This document shows, piece by piece, positions 34,515 to 43,456 of a DNA stretch of 64,000 bases. The position numbers and the translations under genes are program-made. Numbering within the stretch: position 1 is the first letter of the stretch; each line of letters starts with the position of its first letter. The stretch is taken from the NCBI RefSeq assembly GCF_008329435.1, contig NZ_NPKN01000004.1, positions 186,001 to 250,000 on the forward strand. The letters are read 5' to 3'. This DNA is from Rhodanobacter sp. T12-5 (GTDB lineage Bacteria > Pseudomonadota > Gammaproteobacteria > Xanthomonadales > Rhodanobacteraceae). The notes beneath the pieces were generated by a model that did no database searches, had not been told where the DNA came from, and saw nothing but the letters and a program-made list of their open reading frames with translations.

Positions 34515-34575
34515 GTCGCGACGAGCGTCGACATGCCGCACAGTCTAGCCGACGCGCGGCCGCAGCATGCGTCGC

Positions 34576-35862
34576 TCAACCGGCCTTGGACTGGCCAGCG
34601 CGATGGCCACGCAGGCCGTAGTAAAGGATGTACAGGTAGCACGGCACGATGACGACCACGAACGCCAACTGAAAGTCGATGTGTTGTTTGAGGTGCACGA
34701 AGGCCTGCGGCAGCAGGGCGCCGCCCACAATGCCCATGATGAGCAGTGCCGAACCCAGTTCCGTGTGGCTACCCAGGCCCTTGATCGCCAGCGGAAAGAT
34801 CGCCGGCCACATCATGGCGTTGGCAAAGCCCAGCGCGGCGACAAAAGCCACCGACACGTAGCCGTGGGTGACGAATGCCCCGAGGGCAAACATCACGCCA
34901 AGCACGGCCGACACGGCGAGATAGCGCTGCTGTGAGATCACGCGCGGGATCAGCGCCGAACCCGCCAGATAACCCACCAGCATCGCCACCATGGTGTAGG
35001 TGGTGAAATGCGAGGTGATCTGCAATGGCAGGCCGAAACCCTGACCGTAGGTGTTGATCGCATCGCCCGCCATCACTTCCACGCCCACGTAGACGAAAAG
35101 GCACAGCACGCCCAGCCATAGATGCGGAAAGCTGAAAATGCCGCCCTTGGCATGACCGACCGAGCTTTCGCTGTTGGCACCGGAAGGCCTGATTTCCGGC
35201 AGTGCGGAGAAAGCGATCACCACCGCGATCACCGCCAGCAGGCATGCCACCGCCATGTAGGGCCAGAACACACGCGCGGCGAAATCGTTGAGCAGGGCTT
35301 CGCGTTCAGGTCCGATGGCCATCGTGGTCACCTGGTCCAGGAACGCATCCACCCCTTTCATCACCAGTGCGCCGAAAGCCAGGGGCGCCAGCGCGCCGGC
35401 GATCTTGTTGCAGATGCCCATGATGCCGATGCGTTGCGCCGCACTTTCGATCGGGCCAAGGATGCTGATGTAAGGATTGGACGCGGTCTGCAGCAGCGAC
35501 AGACCCGCGCCGATCACGAACAGGCCGGCCAGGGCGCCGGGATAGACGCGGATGCGCACGAACTCGCCGAAAAGCGCCGCGCCGATGGCCATGACGAAAA
35601 GGCCCAGCACCATGCCCTTCTTCATGCCGGTGCGCTTGAGCACGGCGCCTGCGGGCAGTGCGAGCACGAAATAGGAAACGTAGAACGCGAACGGCACCAG
35701 GAACGCGTTGATGTCATCGAGCGTGAAAGCCACCTTCACGAAGGAAATCAATGGCCCGTTGAGCCACGTGAAGAAGCCCATGATGAAAAACAGCAGGCCG
35801 ATGATCAGCATCGGGCCAAGGTTGCTGCGTTCGGACGGTGCCGCCGCCATCGTCGTTGCCAT
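34576..35862 (-). CDS. nagP: N-acetylglucosamine MFS permease (FucP/GluP type)
   Basis: An inner-membrane sugar:H+ symporter of 428 residues with about twelve helices. It starts MATTMAAAPSERSNLGPMLI, then LLFFIMGFFTWLNGPLISFV, a typical N-terminal helix of the FucP-like sugar/H+ symporter family to which the GlcNAc permease NagP belongs. The frame is open to 35961, but the ATG at 35862 has a strong ribosome binding site (GGGGGAG). It is divergent from the kinase, receptor and hexosaminidase genes and followed by nagR. A degenerate NagR box lies about 85 bp upstream. Glucose or galactose transport is possible for the family; the locus favours GlcNAc. Confidence 0.88.
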   Translation of the reverse strand: MATTMAAAPSERSNLGPMLIIGLLFFIMGFFTWLNGPLISFVKVAFTLDDINAFLVPFAFYVSYFVLALPAGAVLKRTGMKKGMVLGLFVMAIGAALFGEFVRIRVYPGALAGLFVIGAGLSLLQTASNPYISILGPIESAAQRIGIMGICNKIAGALAPLAFGALVMKGVDAFLDQVTTMAIGPEREALLNDFAARVFWPYMAVACLLAVIAVVIAFSALPEIRPSGANSESSVGHAKGGIFSFPHLWLGVLCLFVYVGVEVMAGDAINTYGQGFGLPLQITSHFTTYTMVAMLVGYLAGSALIPRVISQQRYLAVSAVLGVMFALGAFVTHGYVSVAFVAALGFANAMMWPAIFPLAIKGLGSHTELGSALLIMGIVGGALLPQAFVHLKQHIDFQLAFVVVIVPCYLYILYYGLRGHRAGQSKAG

Positions 35863-35946
35863 GAATGGTTCTCCCCCGAAGTCACGCCGTGCCGCGCCGG
35901 CCGAATGACCGGGACAAGACGGGAATGTCCCTTTATTCGCCAGAAA

Positions 35947-35960
35947 GTGCAACGTTGTCA
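35947..35960. promoter_or_regulatory. Degenerate NagR-type box on the nagP side
   Basis: GTGCAACGTTGTCA keeps the core CAACGTTG and the right half TCA of the palindrome seen at 36191-36204; the left half is changed (GTG for TGA). It lies about 85 bp upstream of the nagP start codon. Confidence 0.5.
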
Positions 35961-36188
35961 ATCATTGTCCTGTCGGCGGCTGTCGCCAGGCTCGCCCGAG
36001 CGGCCGTCCAGATGGCCATACGAAACGACTTGTGCGGCGCTGCGGCAGGCCGGTGAGATGGTCATATCGTGAGCTTGAACGCGCTGTATAGAGCCATTGG
36101 GCGCGAGATGTTGCAGTGATTTCAAGCTATGCCGTGACAACTATGCTGCGACGCCATATCGAAACATCGCGAAATCGTCGCGAGCGCG

Positions 36189-36206
36189 GTTGACAACGTT
36201 GTCATT
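36189..36206. promoter_or_regulatory. NagR operator palindrome in the nagP / nagK divergent region
   Basis: TGACAACGTTGTCA (36191-36204) is a perfect 14-bp palindrome, extended on the right by TT. It matches the NagR box of Xanthomonas as I recall it (AATGACAACGTTGTCATT) in 16 of 18 positions. The TTGACA at 36190-36195 inside it could be a -35 box for the rightward operon, so binding would block transcription. The remainder of the 435-bp gap 35863-36297 holds no gene. Confidence 0.8.
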
Positions 36207-36297
36207 CTGACAGCAGACTCCGCCGGAATCGGGCCGGACCGGCGCGCGGCAATGCATCGCCGGACCGGGCGGGCAGTGCGGGGTACGGGAGAACGCA

Positions 36298-37395
36298 GTG
36301 GGGGAAGTCGCCAAACAGCGTCATGCAGCGGAGCCGTCGGCGACGACGGCCGCGGCGGCGAGCGGTCCGGCAGTATCCGGGCCGGCTTCGCGGCAGCCGT
36401 TCCTGGCGGCCGACGTCGGCGGCACGCATGCGCGCATCGGGCTGGTCGTGGGCAACCCCGGCGGCGCGCGCCCGGTCAGCGTGCTGCATTACCACCGCTA
36501 CAGTTGCGCCGACTGGTCCGGTCTGACCGCGATGCTGCGGGATTTCGTCGAGCAGCTGGCGAACACGCCGAATGCCGATGCGTGCAAGCAATTGCGCCAT
36601 TGCGCGGTGGCTTGCGCCGGCTACGTGCTGGACGACGCGATCGTCAACGAGAATCTGCCGTGGCCGGTGTCGATCCGCGACATCCGCGACGGTCTGGGCA
36701 TCCATCGGCTGGCGGTGATCAACGATTTCGAGGCGGTTGCCTACGCCACCCAGTTCATCACGGCCGAGGAGACGCGGCCGATCATCGACGCGGCGCAGCC
36801 GGCTTCCAGCGGACCGGTGCTGGTGATGGGTCCGGGTACCGGGCTGGGTTCGGCAGTGCTGCTGCCGGGCCAGCCGCGGGCGCAGGTACTGGCCACCGAA
36901 GCCGGGCAGATCTCACTGGCACCGGGCAACGAGCGCGAGATCGAGATCCTGCGCCTGCTTGGCCGCGAACGTTCGCACGTCTCGTTCGAAGACGCGTTGT
37001 CCGGCCCGGGCCTGCTCAAACTCTACGGAGCGCTGTGCGAATTGCGCGGCAGCGCTCCCCGCCTGCTCACCCCGGCCGAGGTCACCGGCGCGGCGCTGGC
37101 CGCCAGCGACGTGGCCGCGGTGGAGGCACTGCATGTTTTCTGCGGCCTGCTCGGCAGCTTCGTCGGCGACCTGGTGTTGCTGTACGGCGCCCGCGGCGGG
37201 GTCTACCTGGCCGGCGGCATCCTGCCGCAGATCCAGCCGTTCCTGCGGGCCAGCACGTTTGCCGAACGCTACTTCAACAAGGGCGTGATGCGCGCCTATC
37301 TGCAACAGGTTCCGGTTCGATTGATCGAGCACGGCCAGCTTGGCGTCATTGGTGCCGCAGGCTGGTTTCTGGATGAACGGCAAGAAGCGACATGA
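36298..37395 (+). CDS. nagK: Glucokinase-family sugar kinase (probable GlcNAc kinase)
   Basis: Phosphorylates a hexose with ATP, most likely GlcNAc or glucosamine-type sugars entering through NagP. 365 residues, starting at a GTG with a good ribosome binding site (GGGAG). After a poorly conserved N-terminal tail of about 33 residues come the glucokinase motifs FLAADVGGTHARIGLVVGNP, NENLPWPVSIRDI, AVINDFEAVAYA and VMGPGTGLGSAV (phosphate binding). It is of the bacterial glucokinase (Glk) type, not the ROK type of E. coli NagK. First gene of the rightward arm under the NagR palindrome. Glucokinase activity is possible; the context favours GlcNAc. Confidence 0.87.
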   Translation: MGEVAKQRHAAEPSATTAAAASGPAVSGPASRQPFLAADVGGTHARIGLVVGNPGGARPVSVLHYHRYSCADWSGLTAMLRDFVEQLANTPNADACKQLRHCAVACAGYVLDDAIVNENLPWPVSIRDIRDGLGIHRLAVINDFEAVAYATQFITAEETRPIIDAAQPASSGPVLVMGPGTGLGSAVLLPGQPRAQVLATEAGQISLAPGNEREIEILRLLGRERSHVSFEDALSGPGLLKLYGALCELRGSAPRLLTPAEVTGAALAASDVAAVEALHVFCGLLGSFVGDLVLLYGARGGVYLAGGILPQIQPFLRASTFAERYFNKGVMRAYLQQVPVRLIEHGQLGVIGAAGWFLDERQEAT

Positions 37396-37501
37396 CCGAC
37401 ATCCGCCATCCAGTGACACGGCACCAAGCCAGCACAACACAACGTCCGCGACCGTCGCCATGCCGGTCCTGATTCAAGCCAGCCTCTGAGGGGAGGAGAT
37501 C

Positions 37502-40219
37502 ATGAATTACCGCAAGACATTGCTAGCCGCGAGCATCATCACCGGTCTGTGCGTATCCGGCGCGTTGTATGCGCAGGACACTTCGCAGAGCGACCCGGCC
37601 ACCCAAACCAGCAGCACGGCGAACAAGCACGAGGTGAAGCAGCTGTCGACCGTCGTCGTCACCGGCATCCGTGGCGCGGTGGAGAAGTCGCTGGACATCA
37701 AGCGCGACGCCGTCTCCAACATCGAGGTGGTCACCGCCGAGGACGTCGGCAAGCTGCCGGCCCACAACGTGGCCGACACCTTGCAGCGGCTGCCGGGCGT
37801 GAACATCAGCTCCTCCAGCGCCGACGAAGGCGGTTTCGACGAAGCCGATCGCGTCAGCCTGCGAGGCACCAGCCCCAGCCTCACGCAGACCCTGATCGAC
37901 GGCCACACCGTCGGCACGGCCGACTGGTTCGTGCTCAGCCAGGGCAGCAACATGGGGCGCAGCGTGAGCTATACCCTGCTGCCGTCGGAGCTGGTCAGCC
38001 GCGTGGAAGTGCACAAGTCGTCCGAGGCCCGCTTCGTGGACGGCGGCACCACCGGCAATGTCGACATCATCACGCGCAAGCCACTCGACTTCGAGAAGCA
38101 GTTCACCACCAATCTCAGCGTCGGCGCCGTCAACGCCAGCCTGCCGGACACGACCGACCCGCAGCTGTCGGGCCTGTTCAACTACAAGAACGACGGCGGC
38201 ACCTTCGGCGTGATGCTGCAGGTGTTCAAGCAGAAGCGTCACCTGCGCCGCGAGGCCCAGGAGATTCCCGGCGGCTTTGCCACGATCGCTCCCGATTCCG
38301 CGCTGGCGCAGAGCAACCCCGACCTCGCCGGCGTGAAAGTCCCCGGCCTGCTCGGTTCGACGCTGTTCGAGCAGACCCGCGACCGCAAGGGCGGCCTGGT
38401 CGAAGTGCAATTCAAGCCCACCGACAACCTGACCCTGGGCGCGAGCGGCTTCCGTTCGGACATGGACGCGAACAACTACAACCGCAACTTCATGTTGTGG
38501 GGTGGCAACTTCGGCACCAGCCAGGCGCCCGAGCCCGGCTACACGGTCCAGAACGGCGTGCTGACGAATGCCACCTACGCGGGCGTGCCGGGCACGAAGT
38601 ATGTCGTGTACGACATGATCTACCGCGAAGCTTCGTCGAAGACGTCCTACTACACGCTGGACGCGGACTGGCAGGCGTCGGACAGCATCTCGGCGAAATT
38701 CCAGGCCGGCACCACCAAGGGCGTGGGCCAGACGCCGCGCCAGTTCATCGCCGAAGTGACCGCGGCCGACGGCGGCGGTGCCAGCTGGACCACGCACGGC
38801 AACGGTGCGCCGGTCGACTGGAGCGTGGGCGGCGACATCAGCCCCACTGGCGTGTGTGGTGCCGCCTGCTTCGGCACGTGGGGCAACCAGATGGTCAAGG
38901 CGATCGACAAGGAAAACTGGGGCACGGCGGACTTCACCCAATACTTCGATACCGGCGTGCTGAACTCGTTCAACTACGGGCTGCGCTATGCCAAGCACGA
39001 TCGTGAGGCGCAGTCGCCGGAAGGCGCCTCCCCGGGCGACATCTGGTCTGCGCTGCAGAACGGTGCCACCGCCAGCTACCCGGGCAACTTTGCCAAGGGC
39101 ATCGGCGGCAACTTCCCGCGCAACCTGTGGTACTTCACGCCGGGCGCGCTGGAAAGCACCATCCTCGCCAACTCCACCTGGTTGTCCAACAACGACGGTC
39201 CCACCGGTCGCCACAACTACGGCGCCGAGTACTCCGTCGACGAGAAGAACCTCGCGGCCTACTTCCAGGCCAACTTCGAGGGTGACAACTGGAGCGGCAA
39301 TGTCGGCCTGCGTTACGTCAACATCGACCAGAACATCGACAGCTACTTCGCCGTCACCAACGTGGCCGATGCCGACGTGAGCAGCCTGTTCGGCCAGTGG
39401 AAGCGCCTGCAGACCGAAAACAAGTATCACCGCTTCCTGCCGAGCGCGAACATCAAGTTCAACATGGCCGAGAATCTGGTGTTCCGCTTCGCCGCTTCGC
39501 AGACCCAGACCCTGCCGGATTACTCCGCGCTGGGTGCAGCCGCGTGGGGTTCGGATCTGAACAAGACCGGCGGCGGCGGCAACCCGAACCTGAAGCCGGT
39601 GCTGTCCACCAACTTCGATGCCGGGCTCGAGTGGTATTTCATGCCGCGCGGCTTGCTGTCGGCGACCGGCTATTCGATGAACATGAAGGACTATGTCGCC
39701 TATGGCGTGCAGACCCAGATGCTGTTCAGCGAACTCACGCATCAGCTCGAGCCTTACCAGGTCGCCATGCCGATCAACGCCGACGCGCAAGTCACCGGCG
39801 TGGAGCTGGCCTACCAGCAGCCGATCGGCAAGTACTTCGGCATCAACGCGAACTACACCTATGCCGATGGCTCGACCGACCATACCTGGGCCGACGGCAG
39901 CAACCATCTGCTGGGCACTTCGAAGAACACCTACAACGTGGGTGCATATTTCGAGAACGACACCTTCGGTGCACGGGTGAGCTATACCCGCCGCACGGCG
40001 TTCCTGATCGGCCTGTCCGGTGCCAACCCGTACTACCAGGGCAACTTCGGCACGCTGGCGGCGTCGTTCAGCTACAAGGCCACCGACTGGTTGAGCTTCA
40101 GCCTGGATGCGCTGAACCTCAACAACCCGACCTACAGGTACTACCAGAGCACGCAGATCCCGACGGCGTTCTACGAGAACGGCCGCCAGTACTACCTGAA
40201 CGCCCATCTCTCGTTCTGA
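37502..40219 (+). CDS. TonB-dependent receptor for GlcNAc/chitooligosaccharides
   Basis: An outer-membrane active transporter of 905 residues. The signal peptide (MNYRKTLLAASIITGLCVSG, cleavage after YAQ) is followed by a TonB box region (QLSTVVVTGIRGAVEKSLDI), the plug with VSNIEVVTAEDVGKLPAHNV and DTLQRLPGVNIS, and a long barrel ending in the usual phenylalanine (NAHLSF). The GIRGAVEKSL-KRDA opening is typical of the large sugar-specific receptors of Xanthomonadales and Caulobacter. A strong ribosome binding site (GGGAGGAG) precedes the start. The position between nagK and the hexosaminidase points to GlcNAc oligomers as substrate. A terminator follows. Confidence 0.9.
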   Translation: MNYRKTLLAASIITGLCVSGALYAQDTSQSDPATQTSSTANKHEVKQLSTVVVTGIRGAVEKSLDIKRDAVSNIEVVTAEDVGKLPAHNVADTLQRLPGVNISSSSADEGGFDEADRVSLRGTSPSLTQTLIDGHTVGTADWFVLSQGSNMGRSVSYTLLPSELVSRVEVHKSSEARFVDGGTTGNVDIITRKPLDFEKQFTTNLSVGAVNASLPDTTDPQLSGLFNYKNDGGTFGVMLQVFKQKRHLRREAQEIPGGFATIAPDSALAQSNPDLAGVKVPGLLGSTLFEQTRDRKGGLVEVQFKPTDNLTLGASGFRSDMDANNYNRNFMLWGGNFGTSQAPEPGYTVQNGVLTNATYAGVPGTKYVVYDMIYREASSKTSYYTLDADWQASDSISAKFQAGTTKGVGQTPRQFIAEVTAADGGGASWTTHGNGAPVDWSVGGDISPTGVCGAACFGTWGNQMVKAIDKENWGTADFTQYFDTGVLNSFNYGLRYAKHDREAQSPEGASPGDIWSALQNGATASYPGNFAKGIGGNFPRNLWYFTPGALESTILANSTWLSNNDGPTGRHNYGAEYSVDEKNLAAYFQANFEGDNWSGNVGLRYVNIDQNIDSYFAVTNVADADVSSLFGQWKRLQTENKYHRFLPSANIKFNMAENLVFRFAASQTQTLPDYSALGAAAWGSDLNKTGGGGNPNLKPVLSTNFDAGLEWYFMPRGLLSATGYSMNMKDYVAYGVQTQMLFSELTHQLEPYQVAMPINADAQVTGVELAYQQPIGKYFGINANYTYADGSTDHTWADGSNHLLGTSKNTYNVGAYFENDTFGARVSYTRRTAFLIGLSGANPYYQGNFGTLAASFSYKATDWLSFSLDALNLNNPTYRYYQSTQIPTAFYENGRQYYLNAHLSF

Positions 40220-40266
40220 TCGCTGCAACCCAAGCGCGGGCCAGGGACGGCCGGCACTCTCCCCAA

Positions 40267-40301
40267 GCGGGCCCGGCTTCGACTTGCGGGTCCGCCTTTT
40301 T
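40267..40301 (+). terminator. Rho-independent terminator after the TonB receptor
   Basis: GCGGGCCCG (40267-40275) pairs with CGGGTCCGC (40287-40295) with one G-U pair, then CTTTTT. A second small hairpin (GACCACC/GGTGGTC, 40303-40322) follows at once. It lies between the receptor and hexosaminidase genes, so the latter may be partly uncoupled or have its own promoter. Confidence 0.8.
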
Positions 40302-40428
40302 GTGACCACCATCCTCGGTGGTCAACCTTCGGGCGACCACCGGCGCGATGTCATGGTCGCTCCCGTCGACGTTGGGTCCGGGCCGGTTGCGACGATGGCG
40401 TGCGGGACCCGCCGTGCAGGAGATACCG

Positions 40429-42750
40429 ATGAATCGCCGTTCGATCCCGTCCGTCTGCGCCTGCCTGCTGCTTGCACTTGCCGTGCTGCCGCTGCGCGCC
40501 ACCTTTGCCAGCGAGGCGACACCACCCTCCCTGATTCCGCTGCCGGCACAGCTTCAATCGCAGCCCGGCCGCTTCACCGTGGATGCGGGCACGCCGATCG
40601 TGCTGGCCGACCACGATGCCGCGACGAAACAGACCGCGGCCTATCTGATCGACCTGCTGGCCCGCACGCGCGGCCTGCACCTGCGTGTCGCCGATGCCGG
40701 CAAGACCGCACGTGCCATCGTGCTGCAACGCGACCCGCAGGTACCGGTCGACCAGGCCGAGGGCTACATGTTGACGGTGACGCCACAAGGCATCCGCATC
40801 GCCGCGCGCGACGATGCCGGTTTGTTCCACGGCGCGATCACGCTGTACCAGTTGCTGACACCCGACGCGAAGCAGGGTGCGGTGGAGGTGCCGGCATTGT
40901 CCATCCGCGACTGGCCGCGCTTCCGCTGGCGCGGGCTGATGCTGGATTCCGCACGCCATTTCCAGAGCGTGGCCGAGGTCGAGGCGCTGCTCGACCAAAT
41001 GGCCCAGCACAAGCTCAGCGTGCTGCACTGGCACCTCACCGACGACCAGGGCTGGCGCATCCAGATCAAACGCTATCCCGAGCTGACCCGCATCGGCGCA
41101 TGGCGCACGCCGCCGGATGCCGGCCATGACGGCGAGCCGCAGCGCTACGGCGGCTTCTACACGCAGGACGATATCCGTCGCGTCGTGGCCTACGCCGCCG
41201 CACGCCACATCACCATCGTGCCGGAGATCGACATGCCCGGCCACGCGCAGGCCGCGGTTGCCGCGTATCCGCAACTCGGCGTCACCGGCAGGCGGCCGGA
41301 GGTATCGACCGACTGGGGCGTCAATCCGTATCTGTACAACGTCGACGACGACACTTTCACCTTCATCAACAACGTGCTCGACGAAGTGATGGCGTTGTTC
41401 CCGTCGACCTACATCCACGTCGGCGGCGACGAGGCGATCAAGGACCAGTGGCAGGCCTCGCCCACGGTGCAAGCGAAGATGCACGCGCTGGGCCTGAAAA
41501 ACGAGGACGCATTGCAAGGCTGGTTCATCGACCGCATCGGCCGGTACCTCGACCGGCACGGCCGCAAGCTGATCGGCTGGGACGAGATCCTCGAAGGCGA
41601 CAACCTGCCGGCCGATGCCACCGTCATGTCGTGGCGCGGCACCGACGGTGCGATCAAGGCCGCGCTGCTCGGTCACGACGTGGTGATGTCGCCTTCGCCG
41701 GCGCTCTATCTCGATCACGTGCAGGGTGATCTCGCCGACGAATACGCCGGCCGCCTCGGCGTGGAATCGCTGAAGAACGTGTACGGCTTCCAGGTCGTGC
41801 CCGGCGTGCTGAGCGCGACGCAGGCGAAACACGTGCTGGGCGTGCAGGCCAATCTCTGGACCGAGCACCTGCCCACGTTCGCCCACGTGGAGCACGCTGC
41901 CTTCCCGCGGCTGGACGCGCTCAGCGAAGTGGCCTGGTCGCCATCCGCCATCAACCATTGGCCCGGCTTCCTCGCCCGCCTGCCGGCGCAGTTCGAGCGT
42001 TACCGTGCCCAGCACGTCGACGTCGCCGACAGCGCCTTCGCGGTGGACATCGCCACCGACCGCAACCTGGCGCTGGTCACCGGCAAGGCCACGGTGACGC
42101 TTGCCACCCAGACCGGCTTCGGCGCCATCCGCTACACCCTGGATGGGAGCGCGCCCACGTCCACATCGCCACGCTACGACGTGCCGTTCAACGTAACCCT
42201 GCCGGTCACCGTGCGCGCTGCCAGCTTCGCCGCCGACGGCAGCCGGCTCGCCGCGCCACGCGAGCGCGTGCTGGATCGCGCCGCCCTGCTCAGCCTTCCG
42301 GGCAACACGCTGCCGAACTGCCCCGGCAGCGATTTCCGCCTGCGTCTGCAACCCATGCCCGACGCGAAGAGCATCCAGCCGGTGTACGCGGTGAACGTGT
42401 TCGACACCTGCCAGCTGTTTCCCGCCACATGGATGAATGGCATCGCCGCGATCCATGTCGATGCCGTGCGCCTGCCGCGCAACTTCGCGCTGGCGCACGA
42501 GCAGAAGCTCGTGGTGTCGCGCCCGCACGCCAAGCCGTTCGGGGAACTGGTGGTGCGTGCCGACCAGTGCGACGGGCCGGTGCTGGCCAGCCTGCCGTTG
42601 CCCGATCCCGCGCACGGTGCGCGCAACTTCGCGCTGGATGCCAAGCTGCCGGCGCAGCAGGGCGAACATGCGCTGTGCCTGATCTACACCGCGCCGGTCG
42701 ACGGTCCGCTGTATGCATTGGGCCGTGTGACTCTGCTGGACAAACCATGA
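40429..42750 (+). CDS. Secreted beta-N-acetylhexosaminidase, GH20
   Basis: Releases terminal GlcNAc from chitooligosaccharides, probably in the periplasm. 773 residues: signal peptide (about 1-27), a GH20b-type N-terminal domain (about 35-150), the GH20 TIM barrel with WRGLMLDSARHF, WHLTDDQGWRIQIK, VPEIDMPGHAQAA and the catalytic pair Asp334-Glu335 in HVGGDEAIKDQW, and a chitobiase C-terminal-type domain (IRYTLDGSAPTSTSPRYDVP) followed by a further beta domain. The ATG at 40429 has the site CAGGAG. Last gene of the uptake arm. It supplies the monomer for NagP and the kinase. Confidence 0.95.
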   Translation: MNRRSIPSVCACLLLALAVLPLRATFASEATPPSLIPLPAQLQSQPGRFTVDAGTPIVLADHDAATKQTAAYLIDLLARTRGLHLRVADAGKTARAIVLQRDPQVPVDQAEGYMLTVTPQGIRIAARDDAGLFHGAITLYQLLTPDAKQGAVEVPALSIRDWPRFRWRGLMLDSARHFQSVAEVEALLDQMAQHKLSVLHWHLTDDQGWRIQIKRYPELTRIGAWRTPPDAGHDGEPQRYGGFYTQDDIRRVVAYAAARHITIVPEIDMPGHAQAAVAAYPQLGVTGRRPEVSTDWGVNPYLYNVDDDTFTFINNVLDEVMALFPSTYIHVGGDEAIKDQWQASPTVQAKMHALGLKNEDALQGWFIDRIGRYLDRHGRKLIGWDEILEGDNLPADATVMSWRGTDGAIKAALLGHDVVMSPSPALYLDHVQGDLADEYAGRLGVESLKNVYGFQVVPGVLSATQAKHVLGVQANLWTEHLPTFAHVEHAAFPRLDALSEVAWSPSAINHWPGFLARLPAQFERYRAQHVDVADSAFAVDIATDRNLALVTGKATVTLATQTGFGAIRYTLDGSAPTSTSPRYDVPFNVTLPVTVRAASFAADGSRLAAPRERVLDRAALLSLPGNTLPNCPGSDFRLRLQPMPDAKSIQPVYAVNVFDTCQLFPATWMNGIAAIHVDAVRLPRNFALAHEQKLVVSRPHAKPFGELVVRADQCDGPVLASLPLPDPAHGARNFALDAKLPAQQGEHALCLIYTAPVDGPLYALGRVTLLDKP

Positions 42751-43171
42751 TCGGCGATCGTCGCGGATGAAGTAGCCGCGACATATCCGTGCAAGGCGTC
42801 TTTTCCGTCGACGCAATTTACTGCGTATCCGATGTGCCTCTGCCCGAGGCCACATTATGGCGTCTACGAGCTTTTTCTTGTTTTCGGCAAACACCTTGCG
42901 CCCGATTCGACGCTGGCGCCATACACGCCCAATGGTCCGCAATTTATTTCGAAAATCATTTGGAAATATTCCTATGGATTTTCCATGCCTGTCTTCCAAC
43001 AATCGCCGCCTGCTCGGAACCCGTGGAGTGCAGGCGAGTCCGCGTGGCCACCGGGACGGTTTTCGCGAGAAATCATGGACGCCAATCCATGGGGTCGTGA
43101 TTTCCCGGGCGTGGTTGCAGGAGGCCGAGCCGGGTTGGCCTTGAAACCCGGCGCTTATGAGGAAAGACAAG
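42751..43171. other. Non-coding leader region before the peptide gene
   Basis: A 421-bp gap of lower GC than its surroundings. A hairpin GTCGCGG/CCGCGAC (42760-42782) follows the hexosaminidase stop but has no T run. Another hairpin, GCCGGGTT/AACCCGGC (43129-43152), ends seven bases before the ribosome binding site GAGGA of the peptide gene and could hide it. No convincing coding frame; the open frames here lack start sites and family features. Confidence 0.5.
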
Positions 43172-43393
43172 ATGCGGAATCTCATGATGAGTGAACTTGC
43201 GGTCGTGTCCGGTGGCGAGTTGATGGCCGACTTCGGTGCGGGCATGGGCGGCTACCTCGGTTCAGAAGCAGGAGCGGAAGAGGGTGCGTTGATCGGCCTG
43301 GGCTTTGGTGGTCCCATTGGCGCTGCGATTGGCGCGGGTATCGGTGCGGCGCTGGGAGCCTATGCCGGCTCTCAACTTTCCAAGATGCTGTAA
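43172..43393 (+). CDS. Double-glycine-leader glycine-rich peptide (bacteriocin-like)
   Basis: 73 residues. The leader MRNLMMSELAVVSGG ends in Gly14-Gly15 and has the spacing of class II bacteriocin or microcin V leaders (EL-x-x-VSGG). The 58-residue core has an acidic start (ELMADFG) and then a long small-residue helix with repeated GxxxG steps (GFGGPIGAAIGAGIGAALGA), ending QLSKML; no cysteine. Such cores insert into membranes. The start at 43172 is chosen for its ribosome binding site (GAGGA, eight bases before), although the frame is open to 43157. It is followed by a two-helix membrane protein, a possible immunity protein. No C39 peptidase/ABC exporter is near. A glycine-zipper protein of other function is the main alternative. 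Confidence 0.7.
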   Translation: MRNLMMSELAVVSGGELMADFGAGMGGYLGSEAGAEEGALIGLGFGGPIGAAIGAGIGAALGAYAGSQLSKML

Positions 43394-43400
43394 GGGTTTC

Positions 43401-43432
43401 TGGGTGGCTGTCGGGCAACCGCCAGCTACCCA
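43401..43432 (+). other. Hairpin between the peptide gene and its neighbour
   Basis: TGGGTGGCTG (43401-43410) pairs with CAGCTACCCA (43423-43432) with one G-U pair, loop of 12. It has no T run, so it is not a classical terminator; it could stop or process part of the transcripts and thereby set the peptide-to-partner ratio. Confidence 0.5.
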
Positions 43433-43456
43433 TTGGACAAAGATGGACGCCTTTTC

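Noticed and set aside
42857..43144. A 95-codon plus-strand frame in the gap before the peptide gene
   Set aside because: No ribosome binding site, no recognisable composition, and it competes with other equally open frames.
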